Assembly (NCBI GenBank): GCA_963757805.1
Contig: CAVWSM010000025.1
Coordinates: 186,001-250,000, forward strand
Direction of reading: 5' to 3'
From: CAVWSM01 sp963757805
Lineage (GTDB): Bacteria; Actinomycetota; Actinomycetes; Jiangellales; Jiangellaceae
Length of the DNA: 64,000 nt
Position 1 is the stretch's first letter, and the number at the start of each line of letters is the position of its first letter. This document shows positions 58,790 through 64,000 of this stretch, in pieces. The position numbers and the translations under genes are program-made. The notes beneath the pieces are model-generated. The model saw only the letters and a list, made by a program, of their open reading frames with translations, did no database searches and was not told the DNA's origin.

Positions 58790-59137
58790 TCACCGGCGCC
58801 GGCGCCGCCAGGCGACGAGGGCGACGCCGAGCACGAGCACCGACGCCGCGGCGATGACCTCCGGTCGTGGCGCCCCGGAGCGGGTCGTCAGGCGCTCGCG
58901 CACGCTGGCGACGCTGCGCTTTGCGATCGATGAGGGCGTGAGCCGCTGCTTCAGCTCGTCGACGGTGGCGGCAAGGCGCTCGCGGGCAGCCGCGAGGTCG
59001 GCCTCGATCTGCTCCGGCTTGCGCGGTGGCGCGGGCGTTTCCGGGTCGGGCGGGCGCTTCGGGCCTGGCATCGCCTGGCGGGATGCGGGCAGGTAGGGGT
59101 TGTATTCCTCCGACCCCTGCGCGGCGGGCTGACTCAC
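58790..59137 (-). CDS. DUF3618 domain protein with C-terminal membrane helix
   Basis: From GTG 59137 the 115-residue product has a Pro-rich N-terminus. The DUF3618 core is KPEQIEADLAAARERLAATV and DELKQRLTPSSIAKRSVASV. A C-terminal helix (VIAAASVLVLGVALVAW) is followed by Arg residues, so it is tail-anchored. The family often accompanies envelope or stress proteins; function unknown. A TTG at 59146 is an alternative start. Confidence 0.82.
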   Translation of the reverse strand: MSQPAAQGSEEYNPYLPASRQAMPGPKRPPDPETPAPPRKPEQIEADLAAARERLAATVDELKQRLTPSSIAKRSVASVRERLTTRSGAPRPEVIAAASVLVLGVALVAWRRRRR

Positions 59138-59163
59138 AACGATCAAGTTACCGGTCTATGGGC

Positions 59164-59913
59164 TCACTGACGCGCTGGAACGCTGCGCGGATCGAAGCCG
59201 TACGGAAGCTCGAGCCGGTGCGCGGTCATCAGCACCTCGTCGGCGAGCACCTCTCGAGTCGACCCGTCGGCGACAAGCACACCGTCGGACAGGACGACGC
59301 TGCGCTCACAGAGCTCCAGTGCGTATGGCAGGTCGTGGGTGACCATCAGCACGGTCACATCGAGCCCGCGCAGGATGTTCGCGAGCTCACGACGGCTCGC
59401 CGGATCCAGGTTGGACGAAGGTTCGTCGAGCACCAGGATCTCGGGGCGCATGGCGAGCACTGTGGCAACCGCGACGCGGCGGCGCTGGCCGAAGGAGAGG
59501 TGGTGCGGCGGGCGGTCGGCGTACGACTCCATGCCCACGGCTCGCAGCGCTTCGACAACCCGAGCGTCGAGCTCCGCACCCGTGATGCCAAGGTTGGCCG
59601 GGCCGAACGCGACATCGTCACGCACCGTCGGCATGAACAGCTGGTCATCGGGGTCCTGGAACACGATGCCTACGCGACGGCGGATCTCCTGCAGGTGTGG
59701 CTTGCTCACCTCGAGGCCGGCGACCCGGATGGTCCCCACACCGCCCGACAGGATCCCGTTGAGATGTAGAACGAGGGTGGTCTTGCCCGCACCGTTGGGG
59801 CCGAGCAGCGCGACCCGCTCGCCACGCTCGATGGTGAGGTCGATGCCAAAGAGCGCCTGGTGGCCGTCGGGGTAGGCGAACGCCAGGCCCTGCACCTCGA
59901 GCGCCGGTGTCAT
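59164..59913 (-). CDS. cbiO: ECF-type cobalt/nickel transporter ATPase
   Basis: The intact 249-residue ATPase has Walker A LLGPNGAGKTTLVLHLNG, Q-loop GIVFQDPDDQLFMPTVRDDV, signature HLSFGQRRRVAVA, Walker B EILVLDEPSSNLDP and switch His VTHDLPYALELC. The FQDPDDQLF and DDVAFGPANLG segments are typical of CbiO. It powers Ni2+/Co2+ uptake with CbiQ and CbiMN. The ATG overlaps the cbiQ stop (ATGA). Confidence 0.9.
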   Translation of the reverse strand: MTPALEVQGLAFAYPDGHQALFGIDLTIERGERVALLGPNGAGKTTLVLHLNGILSGGVGTIRVAGLEVSKPHLQEIRRRVGIVFQDPDDQLFMPTVRDDVAFGPANLGITGAELDARVVEALRAVGMESYADRPPHHLSFGQRRRVAVATVLAMRPEILVLDEPSSNLDPASRRELANILRGLDVTVLMVTHDLPYALELCERSVVLSDGVLVADGSTREVLADEVLMTAHRLELPYGFDPRSVPARQ

Positions 59914-60675
59914 GCGAGCCCCCAGGCGAGCGCGGCGATGCAGGCCGCCGCAATTGGCAGACTGCCGGCCGCAGCCCAGTCGGTTGCGCCGGCGCGGGTC
60001 GCACCGAGCAACGGCAGGCTGCCCGCATAGCCGCGGGAGAGCATCGCGACGTGTACGCGTTCGCCGCGCTCGTACGACCGGATGAACAACGCACCCGCGG
60101 AGCGCGCGAGCACGGGGATGTGACCGGCGTGCCTTGCGTGGAAGGCCCGTGACTCCCGGGCGATCCGCATGCGGCGCATCTCGTCGGCGACCACGTCGGC
60201 ATAACGGACCATGAACGACATGATTTCGACCAGCAGCGGCGGCACTCGCAGCCGTTGCATCGCGAGCAGCAGGTCACGCGCGTCGGTGGTCGCCGCAAGA
60301 AGGATGGAGGCGACCACGCCGAGCGTGCCCTTGGCGAGCACGTTCCAGCCGGCGAGCAGCCCGGTCTCCGACAGCGACATGCCGAGCACCTCGACCTGCG
60401 GGCCGTGCGCCACGAATGGCAGAAGGAGGCGCGAACACCACGAACGGCAGCTCGACCACCATGCGTCGCAGGACGAATCCGCCGGAGACCCCGGCAACAA
60501 TCGCGACGGCACCAAGGAGCGCGGCGTAGCCGGCGAAGGCCCAGTAGTGCTCACGGGGCGTGGCCACGACGACCACCACGAACGCCACCAACGCAAGGAC
60601 CTTGGTGTGCGCGGGGAGTCGGTGCACGGGGCTGTGCCCGTGCCGGTAGAGCCGGTGAGTGTGACCGCTGGCCAT
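59910..60675 (-). CDS. cbiQ: ECF cobalt/nickel transporter T component, frameshifted once
   Basis: The protein of about 255 residues starts MASGHTHRLYRHGHSPVHRL and has HTKVLALVAFVVVVVATPRE. After a frame change near 60430 it continues LAKGTLGVVASILLAATTDA and RMRIARESRAFHARHAG. The coupling-helix motif lies in HVAMLSRGYAGSLP (ARG-type signature). It links the ATPase to the substrate-specific component. It lies between cbiMN and cbiO. Confidence 0.85.
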
Positions 60676-60693
60676 TGCTGCGCCGCTCCGGGC

Positions 60694-61731
60694 TCAGACC
60701 CGCGCTCGGACGCGGTCGTCGACCTGTTCGTCGGCACGCCGGCTGACGCGGCGGAACAGCAAGTAGCCCACGGCCAGGGTAAGGAGCACGCCGAGCACCC
60801 CGACGACTCCGACCGGGATGCCGCCGACCTCGCCGTAGTCGGCCAGCGGTGAACCGCCGAACGCGTGGTCTGTCGCGGACTCGACGAAGCCCTTGCTCTC
60901 CGCCACGTACTCCAGGCCGTCGGGGCGGCCGCTGGCGTAGAAGCTCACAACCCCGGCGAGCAGGAGCGACAGCGTCGCACCGGCGATCACGAACGGGCCG
61001 ACTCTTCCGCCGCCACCGACAGGTGCGGGGCGGCCCGCGGGGACGGTGCGGGTCCCGTGGGCAGTGCGGATCTCGAGCGCCGGCCGCAGGCCGCGGGCGG
61101 CGTACACGAGGTCAGGACGCACCGCCACGACGGAACTCACCGTGAGGGATGTGATCACAGCCTCGCCGACTCCGATCAGCGTGTGCCAGCCCAGCATGGT
61201 GGCGGCCAGCCCGCCGACTGGCAGGTCGGCTGCGCCGCCGAGCACAAACAGCAGCGTGAACGCCAGCGCGGCCAGCGGCACCGAGACAAGGGCTCCCACG
61301 AACGAGGCAGGCATAACCGAGGCTGGCCGCCGCGGGAGCACAGCAAGGACCGCGCGCACGGTGAGCCAACCGCCCCAGACGCCGACCAGCGCCATGAGCG
61401 TGATGTTGGTGCCGAGCGCGGTCAGGCCGCCGTCGGCGAACAGCAAGGCCTGCACGAACAGGACGACGGAGATCGCAAGGGTCGCGGTATAGGGCCCCAC
61501 CAGCACCGCAGCAAGCGCGCCGCCGAGGAGATGCCCGCTCGTGCCGACTCCGACCGGGAAGTTCAGCATCTGCACCGCAAAGACGAACGCGGCGACCAGG
61601 CCGGCCAGCGGGGCCGTGCGCTCGTCGAGCTCGCTGCGTGCGCGGCGCAACGAGACGGCTACGGCGCCGGCGGCGACGCCACCAGTGGCCAGGGACGTGG
61701 TGACGTCCAGGAAGCCATCGGGGACGTGCAT
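60694..61731 (-). CDS. fused CbiM-CbiN cobalt/nickel substrate-binding component
   Basis: From ATG 61731 the intact 345-residue protein starts MHVPDGFLD, the metal-binding N-terminus of CbiM/NikM. Conserved segments QMLNFPVGVGTSGHLLGGAL and ATMLGWHTLIGVGEAVIT follow. A C-terminal PDGLE module, VVSFYASGRPDGLEYVAESK, with two helices, corresponds to CbiN/NikN and is fused in one chain. It captures Ni2+ or Co2+ for the ECF complex. It is the first gene of the operon and lies behind a Fur-type box at 61786. Confidence 0.88.
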   Translation of the reverse strand: MHVPDGFLDVTTSLATGGVAAGAVAVSLRRARSELDERTAPLAGLVAAFVFAVQMLNFPVGVGTSGHLLGGALAAVLVGPYTATLAISVVLFVQALLFADGGLTALGTNITLMALVGVWGGWLTVRAVLAVLPRRPASVMPASFVGALVSVPLAALAFTLLFVLGGAADLPVGGLAATMLGWHTLIGVGEAVITSLTVSSVVAVRPDLVYAARGLRPALEIRTAHGTRTVPAGRPAPVGGGGRVGPFVIAGATLSLLLAGVVSFYASGRPDGLEYVAESKGFVESATDHAFGGSPLADYGEVGGIPVGVVGVLGVLLTLAVGYLLFRRVSRRADEQVDDRVRARV

Positions 61732-61785
61732 CTCGTCGGTCTCCTCGTGTGCGCGCCTGCGTCGCCTGGTGCAACGCAATCCTAC

Positions 61786-61802
61786 TTGCGAACTATTCGC
61801 AA
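61786..61802. promoter_or_regulatory. Fur/Nur-like palindromic box upstream of cbiMN
   Basis: TTGCGAACTATTCGCAA is a perfect palindrome with 7-bp arms and a 3-bp centre, 55 bp upstream of the cbiMN ATG. A further half-site (tgcaacgcaa) lies between the two. It resembles the nickel regulator Nur box of streptomycetes (TTGC-rich arms), fitting metal-dependent repression of a Ni/Co importer. It could also serve the divergent peroxiredoxin gene. Confidence 0.65.
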
Positions 61803-61886
61803 CAAGCGGGACCGCGGATGGGATCGATCTTGGGGCCGGCCGATAGCCTGGGGCTGGCCGTACGAACCCCCGGAGGCGACCGACCC

Positions 61887-62363
61887 GTGAGCCAGACCAG
61901 CACCCGCCTGCAGCCAGGAGACACCGCGCCCGACTTCTCCCTCACCGGCGATGACGGGGCGACCGTGGCATTGTCCGACTTTCGCGGGAAGCGGGTGATC
62001 GTTTACTTCTACCCGGAGGCGATGACGCCCGGCTGCACGACCGAGGCCTGCGACTTCCGGGACAACCTCTCGTCGCTGCAGGCCGCCGGGGTCCAGGTCC
62101 TTGGGATCTCGCGAGACGCGCCGAGCAAGCTGGCCGAGTTCCGTGCCAAGGACGGCCTGACGTTCCCGCTGCTGTCCGACCCGGACCGCACGGTGCACGA
62201 GGCCTACGGCGTCTGGGGCGAGAAGCAGAACTACGGCAAGACCTACATGGGGGTCATCCGCTCCACATTTGTCGTCGACCCTGACGGCAAGATCGAGCGG
62301 GCGATGTACAACGTCAAAGCAACCGGCCACGTCGCCAAGCTGCGCCGCGACCTCGGGCTCTGA
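61887..62363 (+). CDS. BCP-type thioredoxin-dependent peroxiredoxin
   Basis: CGGAGG precedes the GTG. The intact 158-residue protein has TAPDFSLTGDDGATVALSDF, the peroxidatic Cys in YFYPEAMTPGCTTEACDFRD (a resolving Cys follows five residues later), and a C-terminal domain VIRSTFVVDPDGKIERAMYN. It reduces peroxides at the expense of thioredoxin. It is divergent from the cbi operon across the Fur-type box, so joint metal or redox control is possible. Confidence 0.9.
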   Translation: MSQTSTRLQPGDTAPDFSLTGDDGATVALSDFRGKRVIVYFYPEAMTPGCTTEACDFRDNLSSLQAAGVQVLGISRDAPSKLAEFRAKDGLTFPLLSDPDRTVHEAYGVWGEKQNYGKTYMGVIRSTFVVDPDGKIERAMYNVKATGHVAKLRRDLGL

Positions 62364-62427
62364 TCGCCCATACGCTGAGGCCCCGTAGCAAAGGGGTTGA
62401 GTCCGGGGTCATTGGAAACCTGCCTGC

Positions 62428-62982
62428 ATGCGGTACCCGGACGACAGTCTGCGCGAGGCAGTCAGCAAATCAACAAGCGTAGCTGGCGTGCTCCGCTACC
62501 TCGGGATCGCGCAGTCGGGTGGCATGCACGCCCATATCAGTAGGCGGATCAAGCGGCTCGACCTAGACACTTCACACTTCACCGGCCAGGCCCACAATCG
62601 AGGCAAGCGGCTCGAACGGAAGCCGGCCTCAGAAATCTTGATCATTCGACCTCCCGGCAGTAACAGGGCGAAGCCGCATCAATTGCGCCGAGCCCTTTGT
62701 GAAGTCGGCCGAGCCTACATATGCGAGGAGTGCGGCATCGGTGACGCATGGAACGGACGGCCGCTGACGCTGCATGTTGATCACATCAACGGCGATTACA
62801 GGGACTGTCGCGAGATCAACCTCCGATTCCTCTGCCCGAACTGTCACTCGCAGACAGTCAACTTCGCAGGGCGTGCACGATTTGGAGCCCGCGAGGTCGC
62901 AGGGGCGATGCGCCCACCGGCGTGCTCGGCCAGCCGAGCCCGCCGCCTAGATCGGCTGCCAATCAGATACCTTCGCCACTGA
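62428..62982 (+). CDS. HNH endonuclease abutting tRNA-Leu
   Basis: The intact 184-residue protein has an N-terminal helix-turn-helix-like part (SVAGVLRYLGIAQSGGMHAH, ISRRIKRLDLDTSHF). The HNH nuclease follows, with CEECG and HVDHINGDYRDCREINLRFL then CPNCHSQT. It resembles phage- or MGE-type homing HNH proteins. Its TGA (62980-62982) directly touches the first base of tRNA-Leu, with no spacer. The C-terminus SRARRLDRLPIRYLRH is basic. Codon use is a little less GC-rich than its neighbours, which fits transfer. Confidence 0.8.
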   Translation: MRYPDDSLREAVSKSTSVAGVLRYLGIAQSGGMHAHISRRIKRLDLDTSHFTGQAHNRGKRLERKPASEILIIRPPGSNRAKPHQLRRALCEVGRAYICEECGIGDAWNGRPLTLHVDHINGDYRDCREINLRFLCPNCHSQTVNFAGRARFGAREVAGAMRPPACSASRARRLDRLPIRYLRH

Positions 62983-63064
62983 GCGGGAGTGGCGGAACAG
63001 GCAGACGCGCGGCGCTTAGGACGCCGTGCCTTCGGGCGTAGGGGTTCGAGTCCCCTCTCCCGCA
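62983..63064 (+). tRNA. tRNA-Leu (anticodon UAG)
   Basis: The acceptor stem GCGGGAG (62983-62989) pairs with CTCCCGC (63057-63063), with A as discriminator. The anticodon stem cggcg/cgccg encloses the loop CTTAGGA with anticodon TAG at 63017-63019. A long variable arm (about 63027-63041) marks a class II tRNA, and GGTTCGAGTCC forms the T arm. CCA is not encoded. Confidence 0.95.
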
Positions 63065-63260
63065 CTGAAGGGGTGGGTTGTGCGCCGACCTCACGGCTCA
63101 GCCCAGGTTGTTCACCTTGACATTTCGTGATGGTCATCCGCGCTGGTTAGCGTGTCGACGGCACAAGTAGCAGACAGTGATTCAGCCGTTTCCAGTCGCG
63201 GCGAGTCCAAGAGAACGATCGACGGGTTCGCCTCGGCTCAGGCGATGCGAGGGAGACCCC

Positions 63261-63710
63261 ATGCGTCGTTGCCTGATCGTTGCGAACCAGACTCTCGAGT
63301 TCGAGCGGCTGGCCGCGGCTGTGCAACAGCGGATCGACAAGGAAGAGCACACCTTCTACGTGGCGGTGCCCGCGACCCCCTTGAAGGACCAGGCAACCGG
63401 CGTGGGCGTTGCCGGAACGGAGGGGGCGTCGCCGCAGAATCTCGCCTATGCCGTCGCCCAGCAGCGACTGGATCAAGCGGTCGACCAGATCCGCGCAAAC
63501 GGCGCCCAAGCCGACGGTGAGGTCGGCGACCCAGACGCGCTCGAGGTGGTCCGCACAGCCTTAGGCCGCTTCGATGCTCAGGAGGTCATCGTCTCGACTT
63601 TGCCGGCCGGGCTGTCCAGGTGGCTACGACGGGATCTGCCGGGCAGGATCGCCCGCACCTTCCAGCTGCCCGTGTCGACCGTCGGCGAACCGGCCGCTAA
63701 GGCTCCCTGA
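63261..63710 (+). CDS. conserved hypothetical, possibly universal-stress-like fold
   Basis: GAGGGAGA precedes the ATG. The intact 149-residue protein begins MRRCLIVANQTLEFERLAAA and contains HTFYVAVPATPLKDQATGVG and LDQAVDQIRANGAQADGEVG. The end is QEVIVSTLPAGLSRWLRRDL, then LPVSTVGEP. The alternation of strand and helix, and the STLPxGLSRWLRRDLPGR stretch near the end, resemble USP-like nucleotide-binding proteins. I am not certain of the family. The 196-bp leader (63065-63260) has TTGACA at about 63117. Confidence 0.7.
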   Translation: MRRCLIVANQTLEFERLAAAVQQRIDKEEHTFYVAVPATPLKDQATGVGVAGTEGASPQNLAYAVAQQRLDQAVDQIRANGAQADGEVGDPDALEVVRTALGRFDAQEVIVSTLPAGLSRWLRRDLPGRIARTFQLPVSTVGEPAAKAP

Positions 63711-63797
63711 CGCAGCGACCTTGGTCACCAATGCGAGCCCACCGCCCAGGTACGTTGGATGGAGTCCCATCGCAGGTCGACCGAGCGAGGTGAGCGC

Positions 63798-64000
63798 ATG
63801 GCAGCAGGGCACAAGCACGCCGCCCCCAACGCCGGCGCCCGCTGGCGTACGCGGCTGGCGGCTGCCTTCGCCCTGACGGCGACGTTCTTCGTCGTCGAGC
63901 TTGTCGCCGGCCTCTTCGCCGATTCGCTGGCGCTGGTCTCTGACGCCGGCCACATGGCCACCGATGTGGTGGCGCTGGGGGCCTCGCTGGTCGCGACGCG
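63798..64000 (+). CDS. CDF-family cation efflux protein, 3'-truncated by window edge
   Basis: GAGGTGAGC precedes the ATG. The first 67 residues are present: a His-rich start (MAAGHKHAAPNAGARWRTRL), then helix 1 AFALTATFFVVELVAGLFAD and the metal-site segment SLALVSDAGHMATDVVALGA. The HxxxD in AGHMATD is the transport-site motif of CzcD/ZitB-type zinc or cobalt exporters. The gene continues beyond the window. Confidence 0.88.
   Translation, partial: MAAGHKHAAPNAGARWRTRLAAAFALTATFFVVELVAGLFADSLALVSDAGHMATDVVALGASLVAT

Noticed and set aside
61732..61860. Cobalamin riboswitch upstream of cbiMN
   Set aside because: The leader is too short (about 100 bp to the divergent gene) and lacks B12-box-like sequence; a Fur-type palindrome is present instead.
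62364..62427. tRNA-like remnant (cccgtagcaaaggggttgag)
   Set aside because: Only a short resemblance to the D-arm region; no acceptor or anticodon stem can be drawn.

Overview
The window is GC-rich DNA from an actinobacterium. The markers are a DUF3152 protease-like protein, a DUF222/HNH (13E12-type) nuclease gene, a LigD-type NHEJ polymerase, DUF6766, DUF6328, DUF6529 and DUF3618 membrane proteins, a SARP/BTAD regulator, an Eis-like acetyltransferase and many GTG/TTG starts. The mix is compatible with Nocardioidaceae/Propionibacteriales, but genus cannot be fixed from sequence alone. A single-base indel breaks many reading frames while the protein continues in another frame. This is densest at about 4.4-7.3, 8.5-19.5 and 22.8-27 kb, and rarer but present elsewhere, including hrpA and cbiQ. 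I read most of these as uncorrected assembly indels, and list such genes over their full span marked 'frameshifted'.

Layout. 0-4.3 kb: a partial hypothetical gene, an Eis-like GNAT, a DUF3152 metalloprotease-like protein and a surface-anchored repeat protein. 4.37-7.3 kb: a secreted M36 metallopeptidase on the minus strand, facing the previous gene across a near-perfect palindrome that recurs at 48.7 kb. 7.7-15.6 kb: an XRE-cupin regulator, then a tightly packed catabolic operon of M24-like protein, ThDP-dependent E1 alpha and beta, amidohydrolase, bicupin, SDR and hydroxyisobutyrate-dehydrogenase-like protein; its substrate is unknown. 16.2-18.5 kb: DUF6529 membrane protein and Rieske protein, then an ECF sigma/anti-sigma pair. 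19-22.4 kb: a SigX5-like sigma factor, an EmrB/QacA-type exporter and a divergent TetR.

22.8-33.7 kb: a complete myo-inositol catabolic operon on the minus strand, in transcription order iolG, iolE-like, iolC, iolJ-like aldolase, iolB, iolD, iolA/mmsA and a ribose-type ABC importer. A 19-bp perfect inverted repeat lies in its promoter region. 33.9-36.7 kb: a BBE-type FAD oxidoreductase and an MFS transporter.

36.8-42 kb is the most unusual region. Two short paralogous peptides share a leader-like N-terminus and a hydrophobic C-terminus. They lead an operon with an M50 membrane metalloprotease, an EspI/MinD-like ATPase and a secreted protein carrying two CxxC pairs. Intercistronic hairpins separate the peptide genes from what follows. 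Divergent to them is a small soluble protein gene followed by a SARP/BTAD regulator. The shared intergenic region holds five GCGTGAC/CCGTGAC heptamers spaced 11-12 bp, the classic layout of a SARP operator. This looks like a SARP-controlled secreted-peptide (bacteriocin or RiPP-like) system.

42-64 kb: the kynurenine operon (kynU-kynA-kynB); an MHYT sensor and a VIT-type metal transporter; a lactonase; CapA; HrpA helicase; a lipoprotein; a 27-residue membrane peptide followed by DUF6766; the HNH nuclease; thioredoxin; LigD polymerase; GroES-like protein; DUF3618; a Ni/Co importer (cbiMN-cbiQ-cbiO) under a Fur/Nur-like box; a BCP peroxiredoxin; an HNH gene abutting tRNA-Leu; a stress-like protein; and the start of a CDF cation exporter.
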